Positions 9,634 to 18,717 are shown, counted from the stretch's first letter. The stretch: DNA of 64,000 nt from an uncultured Collinsella sp. (GCA_958435945.1 CAUBIC010000010.1:36284-100283), one strand, 5' to 3'. Notes: generated by a model from the letters alone, not told the origin. Translations and numbers: made by a program.

Positions 9634-10068
9634 TTACGAGAAGAAGAGGTCAAGCAGAGCCTCGTCGTCATCGTCCTCATCGGCCGCGGCGCGGTCCCAA
9701 ACCTCGAGGTGGTCGTAGTTACCCACAACCGTGACCTCGCGGTCGAGGTTCGCCTGCTTGCGGAGAGACTCAGAAAGACCGATACGACCGGCGCTATCCA
9801 CATCCATCGACGTGGTGCGCTTGTTGATCGCTCTCATGAGCTTCTGGTCGTTGATGTCACGCGGGTTAAAACCCTCGTGGCCCTCACGACCCGCGAAGAG
9901 TCCTTCGACCCACTTATCGAAGGCCTCGGCAGAGAACACGTACAGAGCATCGACATCCAGGGCTTTGAACACGCGAACGTGCTCTCCAAGCTCCTCGCGA
10001 AGGGGTGCAGGCAGGGACAGACGACCTTTTGCATCGAGATTGCGCTCGTATGCACCAGTCATTCCCAT
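9634..10068 (-). CDS. mraZ: MraZ, transcriptional regulator of the division cluster
   Basis: 144-residue two-repeat SpoVT/AbrB-like protein: each half carries the hallmark, NLDAKGRLSLPAPLREEL (about 10-27) and DVDSAGRIGLSESLRKQ (second half). MraZ rings bind arrays of TGGGN repeats upstream of their own gene; such an array is present just upstream (10164-10215). ATG at 10068 follows GGGGAGGG. The acidic C-terminus (AADEDDDDEALLD) is longer than usual. Confidence 0.96.
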   Translation of the reverse strand: MGMTGAYERNLDAKGRLSLPAPLREELGEHVRVFKALDVDALYVFSAEAFDKWVEGLFAGREGHEGFNPRDINDQKLMRAINKRTTSMDVDSAGRIGLSESLRKQANLDREVTVVGNYDHLEVWDRAAADEDDDDEALLDLFFS

Positions 10069-10136
10069 GTGCGCCCTCCCCTCGGTTTCTCAGATGGCAC
10101 GTACGCGGGGAACCACCCCGCCTGTCGACGTCATTA

Positions 10137-10165
10137 ATAATATGGGGAACCGCCCCATTTTTCAA
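10137..10165 (-). promoter_or_regulatory. Predicted promoter of the mraZ division operon
   Basis: On the minus strand TTGAAA (10160-10165) and TATTAT (10137-10142) are separated by exactly 17 bases. The spacer contains TGGGG and CCCCA halves. The -10 lies about 70 bases upstream of the mraZ start, and the MraZ-box array abuts the -35, so repressor binding would block RNA polymerase. Confidence 0.7.
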
Positions 10166-10215
10166 CACCTTTCCCCACCCCTTCCCCCACCCTACCCCAC
10201 CACTCCACCCCCTAA
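10164..10215 (-). promoter_or_regulatory. MraZ-box array (TGGGG repeats)
   Basis: Reading the minus strand, TGGAG, TGGGG, TGGGGG, TGGGG and TGTTG follow one another, mostly 10 bases apart (one interval is 12), with a further TGGGG inside the promoter spacer. This is the arrangement known for MraZ operators (TGGGN direct repeats at about one helical turn). It overlaps the upstream edge of the predicted -35, which fits autorepression. Confidence 0.75.
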
Positions 10216-10248
10216 CTATTGGGCGCCACCCCCGAGCATATGTTCGAA

Positions 10249-10266
10249 AACACAATATGTTGTGTT
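10249..10266. promoter_or_regulatory. Hyphenated palindrome upstream of mraZ
   Basis: AACACAA-TATG-TTGTGTT has 7-base inverted arms. It lies about 85 bases upstream of the mraZ -35 and beyond the MraZ boxes. It could be an operator for a second regulator; the sequence gives no hint which. Confidence 0.35.
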
Positions 10267-10272
10267 TAACGC

Positions 10273-10306
10273 AAAGGCGGGATGCCACCTGTAGCACCCC
10301 GCCTTT
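10273..10306 (-). terminator. Stem-loop after xerD
   Basis: AAAGGCGGGGTGC and GCATCCCGCCTTT on the minus strand form a 13-base stem (one G-U pair) with an 8-base loop. It fits a terminator of the pyrG-xerD unit, although the U tract is short. Confidence 0.5.
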
Positions 10307-10434
10307 CAACCTCAACCTTCAAGTTGACCTTGAGGCGATTTTTATGTCCCTTTACATGCCGTTCACATCGCCCCCAAACTCTCCCACGCGCGGCATGCGC
10401 GCCCCACCGCGACATTGGCCGACGGCGCAAAATG

Positions 10435-10496
10435 GGACGGACCCCCGATTGCCAAAACGTGCGCAACAGCACGTTCCAGCAATCGGGGGTCCGTCC
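10435..10496. repeat. Intergenic perfect palindrome, 18-base arms
   Basis: GGACGGACCCCCGATTGC (10435-10452) is perfectly inverted at 10479-10496, with an inner AACGTGC/GCACGTT stem. It lies directly downstream of the xerD stop and together with the stem at 10273 fills the 460-base xerD-mraZ gap. It is one of several such palindromes in this window. Confidence 0.85.
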
Positions 10497-10529
10497 TCGG
10501 ATAGCATGTAATCGCAGCTCAGCAGCGTA

Positions 10530-11471
10530 CTAGCGATGTGCCAGCGGGTGGGCCGCAAGGTAAACCTCGGTCAGCTGCGTACGATCGACATGCGTGTAGA
10601 CCTGCGTCGTCGATATATCGGCGTGTCCCAAGATCTCCTGCAGCACGCGAAGGTCCGCACCGCCCGCAAGCATATGGGTGGCAAAGGAGTGGCGCAACGT
10701 GTGCGGATGGAGTCCCACCAACCCCACCTGGCGCCCGTAGCGCTCGCATATGACGTGAACACCCTGACGCGACAGACGCCCGCCGTTCTTGTTTAAAAAG
10801 ACCGCCGGCGTCTCTGTCCCACGAGCATGAGCCGCCAGAAGCTGGCGCCCATCACATATATAGTGCGTCAGGGCACGCGCCGCACTTCCCACCAAAGGGG
10901 CCAGACGCTCCTTGGAGCCCTTGCCGCGAACCAGCACAAAGCCGCCATCGACATGGATATCACTCACATCGAGCCCCACCAGCTCGCTAACGCGAAGGCC
11001 GCACCCATACAGCACTTCCAAGATGGCGTGATCGCGCAGGCCCATCTCGCCATCCGGAAAATCCTGGTCGAGCAATGCCGAAACATCCTCCACCGAAAGG
11101 CACTCCGGCAGGCGCTCGGCCTTTTTTGGCAAACGCAACGCCGCCGTGGGATTTTGGGCCACGGCCCCATCGCGCACCAAAAAGGCATGCAGGCCTTTGA
11201 CGGCCGCGAGTGCGCGCTCCACCGAAGCGTCGGAATAGCCCCCGTCGCGCCGATTGGCGATAAAGCCCTCGACGACCCGCCGGCTCACGTCCTCAAAGGA
11301 TGCAATGCCCGTCCGCTCCAGATAGGCGCAGTAAGTCGTCAGGTCTCGGCGATAGGCGGCAATCGTGTTGCGCGCCAAGCCCCGCTCGACTGCAAGGTAA
11401 TCAAGAAACTCCCCCGCCGCCACAGCGAGCGACGAAGGAGCTTCTTCGATATGTTCCCCGTTCGCCGGCAA
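10530..11471 (-). CDS. xerD: XerD-type tyrosine recombinase
   Basis: Site-specific recombinase resolving chromosome dimers. 313 residues: N-terminal SAM-like core-binding domain (FLDYLAVERGLARNTIAAYRRDL) and C-terminal catalytic domain with Arg in YGCGLRVSEL, HTLRHSFATHML and the HADISTTQVYTHV segment carrying the nucleophilic Tyr. Start is TTG at 11471 after AAGG, two bases from the pyrG stop, so it is probably co-transcribed. XerD rather than XerC is judged from the overall sequence; a pair partner is not in the window. Confidence 0.88.
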   Translation of the reverse strand: MPANGEHIEEAPSSLAVAAGEFLDYLAVERGLARNTIAAYRRDLTTYCAYLERTGIASFEDVSRRVVEGFIANRRDGGYSDASVERALAAVKGLHAFLVRDGAVAQNPTAALRLPKKAERLPECLSVEDVSALLDQDFPDGEMGLRDHAILEVLYGCGLRVSELVGLDVSDIHVDGGFVLVRGKGSKERLAPLVGSAARALTHYICDGRQLLAAHARGTETPAVFLNKNGGRLSRQGVHVICERYGRQVGLVGLHPHTLRHSFATHMLAGGADLRVLQEILGHADISTTQVYTHVDRTQLTEVYLAAHPLAHR

Positions 11472-11473
11472 CC

Positions 11474-13135
11474 TTAGTCCGTCGCACGATTCATGGGCGT
11501 CACCTGTAGGCGATCGACACCCTCATGCTGACCAATCGAGGCACGCACGAACTCGCGGAACAGCGGCTGAGGATTGGTGGGGCGGCTCTTGAACTCGGGG
11601 TGGGCCTGGGTGGCCACGTACCACGGGTGCACGTCGCGCGGCAGCTCGACCATCTCGACCAGACGCTCGTCGGGTGAAAGGCCTGAGATGACAAGACCGG
11701 CGTCCTCGAGCTGATCGCGGAAGGCATTATTGAACTCAAAGCGGTGACGGTGGCGCTCGTAGACAAGCTCCTCGCCATACGCCTCACGCGCGAGAGTATC
11801 GGCAGCGAGCTTGCACGGATAGGCGCCCAGGCGCATGGTGCCGCCCTTCTCGGTCACGTCCTCCTGCGAGCTCATCAGGTCGATTACGCTAAACGGACCG
11901 TCCGGATCAAACTCGGAGGAGCTGGCGCCGGCAAGGCCGACGACGTTACGGGCAAACTCGCACACGGCAACCTGCATACCCAGGCAAATGCCCAGATACG
12001 GAATCTTGTGCTCGCGAGCAAACTCTGCCGCGAGGATCTTGCCCTCCAGGGCGCGCTTGCCAAAGCCGCCGGGAACTAGGATGCCCGACGCGTCGCCCAA
12101 AACCTCATTGACGTTTTCGGCATCGAGGCTCTCACCATCGACCAGCTGGACATCTACGTGACGATCGTAGAAAACGCCTGCGTGATGCAGGGCCTCGATA
12201 ACCGATAGATATGCGTCGGGAAGCTGGGTGTACTTACCCACGACGGCAATCTTAACCTTATCGGCATGATGGTTGGCATGATTCTGCTTGCGCAGGAACT
12301 CATTCCATGCGCTCATATCGCGCTCGCGCGGATCAAGGCCAAGGCGCTCGCAAATGCGCAGGTCAAAGTCCTGCTCGGCGAGCAGCTGCGGCACGTCGTA
12401 AATGCTCGCGCAATCCTCGTTGGTAAAGACGCAGTCGGTGTCGACGTCGCAGAAACTCGCGATCTTGCCGCGAATGGCGTCGTCAATATGGTGATCGGAG
12501 CGCAGCACAATGATGTCGGGCTGGATGCCAAAGCTGCGTAGCTCCTTAACGGAGTGCTGCGTCGGCTTGGTTTTGACCTCATGTGCGGCGGCAATATAGG
12601 GAACGAGGGATACGTGGATGTAGCAGACGTTCTCGGGACCGGCCTCCTTGCGGTACTGGCGGATAGCCTCGACGAACGGCTGCGACTCGATGTCGCCGAT
12701 CGTGCCACCCAGCTCGGTAATGACAACGTCAGAGCCAGTCTGCTCCTCAATACGGCGGAACTTATCTTTAATGGCATTGGTGACGTGCGGAATCACCTGG
12801 ACGGTGCCACCCAAAAAGTCACCGCGGCGCTCGCGGGCAATCAGGCTCTTGTAAATGGCGCCCGTCGTAAAGTTAGAATCGCGGGTCAAGTTCTCGTCAA
12901 TAAAGCGCTCGTAGTGGCCCAGGTCCAGATCGGACTCGTAGCCGTCCTCGGTCACAAAGACCTCACCGTGCTGGAACGGGCTCATGGTACCGGGGTCGAC
13001 GTTCAGATACGGGTCGGCCTTCTGCATCGTTACCTTGTAGCCGCGTGACTTGAGCAGACGGCCCAATGAGGCCGCGGTAATACCCTTGCCTAGGGACGAA
13101 ACCACGCCACCGGTTACGAACACATGCTTGGTCAT
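11474..13135 (-). CDS. pyrG: CTP synthase
   Basis: Makes CTP from UTP, ATP and glutamine. 553 residues: the amidoligase domain starts with KHVFVTGGVVSSLGKG and contains DPYLNVDPGTMSPFQHGEV and ELGGTIGDIES; the class I glutaminase domain has GICLGMQ with the catalytic Cys and a late HPEFKSRP. Both halves look intact. Confidence 0.98.
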   Translation of the reverse strand: MTKHVFVTGGVVSSLGKGITAASLGRLLKSRGYKVTMQKADPYLNVDPGTMSPFQHGEVFVTEDGYESDLDLGHYERFIDENLTRDSNFTTGAIYKSLIARERRGDFLGGTVQVIPHVTNAIKDKFRRIEEQTGSDVVITELGGTIGDIESQPFVEAIRQYRKEAGPENVCYIHVSLVPYIAAAHEVKTKPTQHSVKELRSFGIQPDIIVLRSDHHIDDAIRGKIASFCDVDTDCVFTNEDCASIYDVPQLLAEQDFDLRICERLGLDPRERDMSAWNEFLRKQNHANHHADKVKIAVVGKYTQLPDAYLSVIEALHHAGVFYDRHVDVQLVDGESLDAENVNEVLGDASGILVPGGFGKRALEGKILAAEFAREHKIPYLGICLGMQVAVCEFARNVVGLAGASSSEFDPDGPFSVIDLMSSQEDVTEKGGTMRLGAYPCKLAADTLAREAYGEELVYERHRHRFEFNNAFRDQLEDAGLVISGLSPDERLVEMVELPRDVHPWYVATQAHPEFKSRPTNPQPLFREFVRASIGQHEGVDRLQVTPMNRATD

Positions 13136-13261
13136 ATTGAGTTACCTGCGCTTCCCGTAGAAGTTGTCCATACACATCTTACGGGTCTTCATTGTAATAC
13201 TCGGACCGCAAGCCGTTCGCATCTTTTCTCGCGCGCGCTCGCATTTCTCAATCTCGAAACA

Positions 13262-13289
13262 AAACGCCGCCCGGCACCCGAGCGGCGTC
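13262..13289 (-). terminator. Terminator of the winged-helix gene
   Basis: On the minus strand ACGCCGCTCGGGTGCCGGGCGGCGT folds into a GC stem followed by TTTTGTTT, 24 bases after the stop at 13313. Confidence 0.75.
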
Positions 13290-13312
13290 ACAGCAACTTA
13301 GGCGGCAGATCG

Positions 13313-13648
13313 CTACCGATCGGCAAGCTCGTCCCCGAGCATATCCTGAACGAGCATACCCGCTCGGATGCCTCTCAGATACCACCCGCCGCGCTCGGTA
13401 AGGCAAATACCATTTGCAAGCTGGCCGCCGTCCTCGCTATATCGCGAAACAACCTCGATCAAGCCGTCAGAATCCAAGCGTTCAATTGCGGCACGGGCTC
13501 GATACGGAGACACCCCAACGTGCTCCGCAAGCGTTTTGCGCGAGAAACCATATGTCCCGCCACTTTCGGATTGCTGGGCGATCTCCATCAACACCAGCAC
13601 TTCGACACGCTTCATATCGTTGACACTCGCACGACCTTTGCCCGCCAT
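13313..13648 (-). CDS. Small winged-helix DNA-binding protein, unknown target
   Basis: 111 residues from the ATG at 13648, chosen because GGAGG lies five bases ahead; an upstream in-frame extension to 13702 lacks a ribosome site. The centre reads as a winged helix: VEVLVLMEIAQQS, then FSRKTLAEHVGVSPYRARAAIERLDSDGLIEVVS, then a wing with SEDGGQLANGICLTERGGWYL. Resembles small MarR/Rrf2-like or phage-type regulators without a sensing domain. It is monocistronic with its own terminator. Confidence 0.6.
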   Translation of the reverse strand: MAGKGRASVNDMKRVEVLVLMEIAQQSESGGTYGFSRKTLAEHVGVSPYRARAAIERLDSDGLIEVVSRYSEDGGQLANGICLTERGGWYLRGIRAGMLVQDMLGDELADR

Positions 13649-13842
13649 GGCAGCCTCCTCTAACCGAGCACGAGCATCCAGCGCGCCGTGCACGACCGAC
13701 ACACCTCACGATGGCAGGTAATATCCATCATGCGGCATCCCGCTAAGGATGAAACAGTTACGGTTATTTTATACCGCTCAAATCGTTTCCAGGCAGGTAA
13801 ACGGCTATTTTTCGCCGAAATAGACACTTAATTGATCAAAAA

Positions 13843-13870
13843 GCCGTACCGGGCGCTAACCCGATACGGC
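13843..13870 (-). terminator. Terminator of the DUF1846 gene
   Basis: GCCGTATCGGG / CCCGGTACGGC stem with loop TTAGCG followed by TTTTT on the minus strand, about 35 bases after the stop. Confidence 0.85.
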
Positions 13871-13903
13871 CAAAATGCAATCAATTACCGCGGTACTTCA
13901 AAC

Positions 13904-15385
13904 TTATCGATGGAAGAAACCGCGGCGCTCAAACTTGGGCTCGCAGCACACGTTGATACCCAGTTTGCGCAGCACAGTCTCGTCCGTCGGCGAGATAATC
14001 ACGCTAAAGAAGGCATCGCAACCGCGCAGCTGCTCCAGGCCAGAAAGAACACGAGCAGCAGTCTCGCTCGTGGCAGAGGTGATCGACAGCGCCATAAGCG
14101 TCTCGTCGGTGTGGAGGCGCGGGTTTTTGCTGCCCAGGAAATGCGTCTTGAGCTTGCTGATGGGCTCGATCGCCTCATCGCTGATGACCTCGAGCTCAAG
14201 GTCGACACCCGAAACATGCTTGAGGGCGTTCATGATCAGCGAACTCGCAGCGCCCAGGCGCGTGGAGGTCTTACCGGTCACCACGGAACCGTCCGGCATG
14301 ACCATGGCGCCCACGGGACCACCCGTCAGCTGCTCCCTGGTTAGGGCCGCCGAGCGCGCCGGTGAGTAGTTCTTATCGATGCCGGCCTTCTTCATAATAA
14401 TCTTGAGACGGTCGACTTGCTCATCGCCCACGCCGGTACGGCGCACATTTTCGACCGCGGTAAAGTAGCGGCGGACGATCTCCATCTTGGAAGCGTCGCG
14501 GCAGGCATCGTCATCGGTGATGGCAAAGCCGACCATATTTACACCCATGTCGGTGGGGCTCTGGTAGGGGCTCTTGCCTAGGATCTTTTCCATCAGGGCA
14601 CGGACCACCGGGAAGGCCTCGACGTCGCGGTTGTAGTTGACCGTGGTCTTGTTGTAGGCCTCAAGGTGAAAGGAATCGATGATGTTGGCATCGTCGAGGT
14701 CCGCCGTGGCGGCCTCGTAGGCAATATTGACCGGATGCGTCAGGGGAAGATTCCAGACCGGGAAGGTCTCAAACTTGGCATAACCGGCGGCGGTGCCGTG
14801 CTTATGCTCGTGATACAGCTGTGAGAGGCAGGTGGCGAGCTTGCCCGAGCCAGGGCCGGGCGCCGTCACGACAACGAGCGGACGCGTGGTCTCGACGAAC
14901 TCGTTCTTGCCGTAGCCTTCGTCAGAAACGATCAGATCGACGTCGTGCGGATAGCCCTCAATGGGATAGTGCAGCTTGGCGGGAATGCCGAGTGCATTCA
15001 GACGATTGCGGAAGACGTCGGCAGCGGGCTGACCGGCATACTGCGTGATAACCACGGCCGCGACAGCAAAACCGTTGCCGCGGAACAGGTCGACCAGGCG
15101 CAAGACGTCCTCGTCATAGGTAATGCCCAGGTCGCCACGGGCCTTGTTCTTCTCGATATGGTTTGCATTGATTGCGATGATGACCTCGACGTCGTCGGCA
15201 ATGCTCTTGAGCATGCGGAACTTGCTGTCCGGCTCAAAACCCGGCAGCACGCGACTCGCATGATAGTCGTCAAACAGCTTGCCGCCAAACTCCAAATAGA
15301 GCTTACCGCCAAACTGCGAGATGCGCTCCTTAATGTGAGCAGCCTGCAGCTCGATATACTTCGCGTTGTCGAAACCCTGGCGCAT
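13904..15385 (-). CDS. DUF1846 family protein
   Basis: 493 residues from ATG at 15385, preceded by GGGAG; the longer version from 15409 has no ribosome site. The N-terminus (FDNAKYIELQAAHIKERI, LYLEFGGKLFDDYHASRVLPGF) and the central VTAPGPGSGKLATCLSQLYHE, a P-loop-like stretch, are characteristic of DUF1846 (PF08903), a family common in Firmicutes and Coriobacteriia. Crystal structures exist for the family but its reaction is not established to my knowledge. No operon partner; flanked by terminators. Confidence 0.85.
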   Translation of the reverse strand: MRQGFDNAKYIELQAAHIKERISQFGGKLYLEFGGKLFDDYHASRVLPGFEPDSKFRMLKSIADDVEVIIAINANHIEKNKARGDLGITYDEDVLRLVDLFRGNGFAVAAVVITQYAGQPAADVFRNRLNALGIPAKLHYPIEGYPHDVDLIVSDEGYGKNEFVETTRPLVVVTAPGPGSGKLATCLSQLYHEHKHGTAAGYAKFETFPVWNLPLTHPVNIAYEAATADLDDANIIDSFHLEAYNKTTVNYNRDVEAFPVVRALMEKILGKSPYQSPTDMGVNMVGFAITDDDACRDASKMEIVRRYFTAVENVRRTGVGDEQVDRLKIIMKKAGIDKNYSPARSAALTREQLTGGPVGAMVMPDGSVVTGKTSTRLGAASSLIMNALKHVSGVDLELEVISDEAIEPISKLKTHFLGSKNPRLHTDETLMALSITSATSETAARVLSGLEQLRGCDAFFSVIISPTDETVLRKLGINVCCEPKFERRGFFHR

Positions 15386-15492
15386 GTATGGCTCCCGTCC
15401 CGTTTCCATTTAATGTCCTAGGCGATTATAACGGAGCAGACCCTTCCCGATGCCCAGGTCATCAACAGGCACCAACCAAACATGCCATCGAT

Positions 15493-15561
15493 AAGTTGCG
15501 GTGGAATAGTTCCTGTTTAACCCCTCAAGACGGCCAAACAGGAACTATTCCACCGCAACTT
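15493..15561. repeat. Intergenic perfect palindrome, 26-base arms
   Basis: Left arm 15493-15518 (AAGTTGCGGTGG then AATAGTTCCTGTTT) is exactly inverted at 15536-15561; the loop is 17 bases. It lies upstream of the DUF1846 gene and has no U tract. Confidence 0.9.
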
Positions 15562-15713
15562 CCCCATTTGGCGCAAAGTAACCTGACCCCTTTGCACCAA
15601 CAACAGAAACGTCGCGGGCAGAGAACGGACAGCGAACGGGCACCAGAGCGAGCAAGCAGTCCCTTGCACCAATAAGGGGAGCGTCGCAGGTTGAGCATAA
15701 GTCAGCGAGCGAC

Positions 15714-15803
15714 GTCCAGGACGTACAAGTTGGCATGAAAAAGGCAAGGCATAGACCTTTTGGTCATGCCTTGCCTTTTGAATGACAAATTGTCGTCCTG
15801 GAC
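15714..15803. repeat. Nested palindrome
   Basis: Outer arms GTCCAGGACG (15714-15723) and CGTCCTGGAC (15794-15803) enclose AAAAGGCAAGGCAT (15739-15752) and its exact inverse (15766-15779), closed by GACC-TTTT-GGTC. Confidence 0.85.
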
Positions 15804-15990
15804 GGCGCGCAGCGTCGGCCGGTTCCGGCGTTTGGTAAAACGCCGGAACACAAGAGCGCCCCCTCCCGCGCACGGAACGGGAGGGGGCTAAAGGTAGGAG
15901 TCTACCGGTGGGTTGACCCCACCGGACAGACGATGACCAGGTGATCCTTTACAGGATCGTCAAGGTTTCCGTGGGGTACCCGTTGGGTAC

Positions 15991-17469
15991 TTAGAGCATC
16001 ACGCAAGCGACGGTCAGGATGATGGCGCAGACGACGGAGAGAGCGACGATGAGCTTAAGGGCAAACTTGAGCCAGGTCGTCCACTCGATCTTGGCCAGGG
16101 CGAGACCGCCCATGATGGCGCCGGAGGTCGGGGTGAACAGGTTCACAACGCCGATGGCAGAGGAGAAGATCATGACCATGACCTCGGGCGAGAAGCCGAG
16201 CTTAACAGCCAGCGGTCCCATGATAGGCATGGAGACGGTAGCCATACCAGAGGTCGAGGGGATCAGGAAGGACAGGCCGAAGTAGACCAGGAAGCTCATG
16301 GGAGCGAAGATCACGCCGGACAGGCCAGCCAGAGCATTGGCGGCAGCGTCGAGGACGTAGACGTCGAGGCCGGTGTTAGCCATGAGGACGGAGATACCAC
16401 GGGCGAGGGCGATGACGAGAACAACGGACATCATGTCGGCAGCGCCGGTGATGAAGGTGTTAACGATCTGCTTCTCGGACAGGCCACCGATGATACCGAT
16501 CAGGACGGCCATGAGGAAGAACCAGGTGGAAGCCTCGTCGAAGTACCACTGACCAATGGGCAGGCCGGTGATCAGGGCAGACCAGCCCTGGACGACGGCG
16601 TTACCGTCGGCGTCGTAGACAGCGCCAGCGTCGAAGAAGTTGGCGACGCCCTCGTTGAGGTCGGCCAGCGGAATGAAGCCGACGATCATGACGACGAAGG
16701 TGAAGGCAAAGGCGATCAGAACACCCTTCTGACGACCGGTGAGCTTGACCTCATTGTGAACCTCGGAAGCAGCCTTGCCGTGAGCCTCTTCGGCGTCCTT
16801 GAGCTCCTGCATCGACAGGATGGTGGAACCCTTGTCAGCCTTGACCTTCTTGGCATAGCTCATGACGAAGAAGATGGACATGGCAGTGGTAACAATCCAC
16901 AGGACGGCACCGAGGCCGATGATGATGGACTGGTTGACCTCAATGCCAACGCCGGTCAGAGCGTCGACGGCAGCGCCGACGGCGAACGGGTTAACCGTGG
17001 AGCCCAGGCAGCCGCAGCCAGCGCCGAGCAGGACGGTGGCGGCACCGACCATCGGGTCGAAGCCAGCGGCCATCATGGTAGCGGCAAGCAGGGCGTAGAA
17101 GGGAACGGTCTCCTCGCACATACCATAGGTGGTACCACCGAGGGAGAAGATGAGCATCAGCACGGGAATGAGCATGATCTCGTTGCCCTTAAGCTTCTGC
17201 ACCAGAACGGCAATGCCGTTGTCCAGGGCGCCGGTCTCGGTCATCATGCCGAGGAAGCCGCCCAGGATCATAACGAAGAGGCAGACGGGCAGAGCGTCAG
17301 CGAAGCCCTTAATCGGGGCGGTGCAGAAATCGCTCAGACGGGCGGCAGTAACCGCGCCGCCGGACGTGCCGGAGACGATAACGGTAACTACTGCAACAAT
17401 TGCCAGCAGAGCAAGAAGAATGGTGAACGATGAAGGCATACCGCGCTTTTTCTTAGCGGTCTCAGTCAT
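15991..17469 (-). CDS. YfcC/DcuC-type carrier, probable arginine/ornithine exchanger
   Basis: 492-residue polytopic membrane protein of about 12 segments; FVMILGGFLGMMTETGALD, FSLGGTTYGMCEETVPFYALL and GCLGSTVNPFAVG are typical of the YfcC family within the C4-dicarboxylate anaerobic carriers. The family includes basic amino acid carriers. Placement directly after ornithine carbamoyltransferase and arginine deiminase points to arginine import against ornithine; the specificity is inferred from context only. ATG at 17469 is chosen because GGGGGG lies eight bases ahead; earlier in-frame ATGs exist. Confidence 0.85.
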   Translation of the reverse strand: MTETAKKKRGMPSSFTILLALLAIVAVVTVIVSGTSGGAVTAARLSDFCTAPIKGFADALPVCLFVMILGGFLGMMTETGALDNGIAVLVQKLKGNEIMLIPVLMLIFSLGGTTYGMCEETVPFYALLAATMMAAGFDPMVGAATVLLGAGCGCLGSTVNPFAVGAAVDALTGVGIEVNQSIIIGLGAVLWIVTTAMSIFFVMSYAKKVKADKGSTILSMQELKDAEEAHGKAASEVHNEVKLTGRQKGVLIAFAFTFVVMIVGFIPLADLNEGVANFFDAGAVYDADGNAVVQGWSALITGLPIGQWYFDEASTWFFLMAVLIGIIGGLSEKQIVNTFITGAADMMSVVLVIALARGISVLMANTGLDVYVLDAAANALAGLSGVIFAPMSFLVYFGLSFLIPSTSGMATVSMPIMGPLAVKLGFSPEVMVMIFSSAIGVVNLFTPTSGAIMGGLALAKIEWTTWLKFALKLIVALSVVCAIILTVACVML

Positions 17470-17570
17470 AGTTCTCATCCCCCCTTCATAAATCATTTAC
17501 TGATCTCGCCCGAAGCGGCTCTTCCGTGCCGTGCCTGCCGCTCGATGCGAGATTTTTACCAGATAAAGCC

Positions 17571-17600
17571 GCTCGGGGTGTTCAACAATACACCCCGAGC
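17571..17600 (-). terminator. Terminator-like stem between ornithine carbamoyltransferase and carrier genes
   Basis: GCTCGGGGTG (17571-17580) is exactly inverted at 17591-17600; on the minus strand GGCTTTATC follows. It may reduce readthrough into the carrier gene. Confidence 0.6.
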
Positions 17601-17616
17601 GAGATGCTAGATGCAC

Positions 17617-18612
17617 TTACTTGAGCGTGGCGTACATGACGGCCTTGATGGTGTGCATGCGGTTCTCGGCCTCGTCGAAGACCTTGGAAGCGGGGCTCTC
17701 GAAGACCTCGTCGGTGACCTCCTGCTCGGTGATGCCGAACTGCTCGCACTTCTCGGCGCCAATGGTGGTGTTGGTGTCGTGGAAGCTGGGCAGGCAGTGC
17801 AGGAAGATGGCACCCGGGTTGGCCATAGCCATGACCTCGGAGGTGACACGATACGGGGTGAGCTGAGCGATGCGCTCGGCCCAGACCTCGTCAGGCTCGC
17901 CCATGGAGACCCACACGTCGGTGTAGATAACGTCGGCACCGGTGACGCCGTCCTTGACGTCGGTGGTCAGCTTGATGGTGCAGCCGTTGGCCTCGGCGAT
18001 GGGCTTGCAGGCCTCGATGACGTCGTCGGCGGGCATGCACTCCTCGGGGCCGCAGGCCACGAAGTTCATGCCGAGCTTGGAGCAGACAACCATAAGGGAG
18101 CGAGCAACGTTGTTCTTGCAGTCGCCCATGAAGACGAGGGTCTTGCCCTTGATGTCGTAGTTGAAGTTCTCCTGGACGGTCAGGATGTCGGCGAGCATCT
18201 GGGTGGGATGCCACTCAGTGGTCAGGCCGTTCCACACGGGCACGCCGGACTTAGCAGCGAGCTCCTCGACGTCGTCCTGGGCAAAGCCGCGGAACTCGAT
18301 GCCGTCATACATGCGACCGAGAACGCGGGCGGTGTCCTCGATGGACTCCTTCTTGCCCATCTGCGACGAACCCGGATCAAGGTAGGTGACGCCCATGCCC
18401 AGATCCATGCCGCCGACCTCGAAGGCGCAGCGGGTACGAGTGGAGGTCTTCTGGAAAAGCAGAACGATGTTCTTGCCCTCGAGATAGCGGTGCGGAACGC
18501 CAGCGCGCTTCATGTCCTTGAAGTTCTTGGAGAGCTTGAGCAGGTACTCGATCTCCTCGGTGGTGAGGTCGAGAAGCTTGAGGAAGCTACGGCCGGAGAG
18601 GTTAACACCCAT
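17617..18612 (-). CDS. argF: Ornithine carbamoyltransferase (catabolic context, arcB/argF)
   Basis: Interconverts citrulline plus phosphate and ornithine plus carbamoyl phosphate; in the deiminase pathway it runs toward carbamoyl phosphate. 331 residues from ATG at 18612 with GAAAGGAAAC upstream; the frame is open 30 codons further but without a ribosome site. Carbamoyl phosphate motif STRTR, DLGMG...DPGSSQMGKKES loop and the catalytic HCLP (HCLPSFHD) are intact. Location between arcA and the carrier indicates the catabolic enzyme. No carbamate kinase gene is in the window. Confidence 0.95.
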   Translation of the reverse strand: MGVNLSGRSFLKLLDLTTEEIEYLLKLSKNFKDMKRAGVPHRYLEGKNIVLLFQKTSTRTRCAFEVGGMDLGMGVTYLDPGSSQMGKKESIEDTARVLGRMYDGIEFRGFAQDDVEELAAKSGVPVWNGLTTEWHPTQMLADILTVQENFNYDIKGKTLVFMGDCKNNVARSLMVVCSKLGMNFVACGPEECMPADDVIEACKPIAEANGCTIKLTTDVKDGVTGADVIYTDVWVSMGEPDEVWAERIAQLTPYRVTSEVMAMANPGAIFLHCLPSFHDTNTTIGAEKCEQFGITEQEVTDEVFESPASKVFDEAENRMHTIKAVMYATLK

Positions 18613-18676
18613 GGTTCGTTTCCTTTCGAAAAAATGAATTACGTAAGTATTAGTGTCACCCATTTGACGGGCGAAG

Positions 18677-18705
18677 CCGGTGCGGCTGTAGGGAGACCGC
18701 ACCGG
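18677..18705 (-). terminator. Stem-loop between arcA copy 1 and argF
   Basis: CCGGTGCGG (18677-18685) is exactly inverted at 18697-18705. There is no U run, so it may be a processing or partial-termination site. Confidence 0.4.
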
Positions 18706-18717
18706 AAACGGAAAGAC

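Larger units (their letters stand above)
15410..15990. other. 580-base intergenic region made of stem-loops
   Basis: No convincing coding frame. From left to right: a perfect 26-base palindrome (15493-15561), a spaced direct repeat beginning TTGCACCAA (15593 and 15665), a nested palindrome (15714-15803), a GC stem GCCCCCTCCCG/CGGGAGGGGGC (15858-15888), CCGGTGGG/CCCACCGG (about 15905-15924) and GATCCT/AGGATC near 15945. The last three lie downstream of the carrier gene and can serve as its terminators. Confidence 0.7.

Noticed and set aside
15517..15873. 118-codon frame in the palindrome-rich gap
   Set aside because: It runs across inverted repeats and stems, has no ribosome site and no recognisable pattern.
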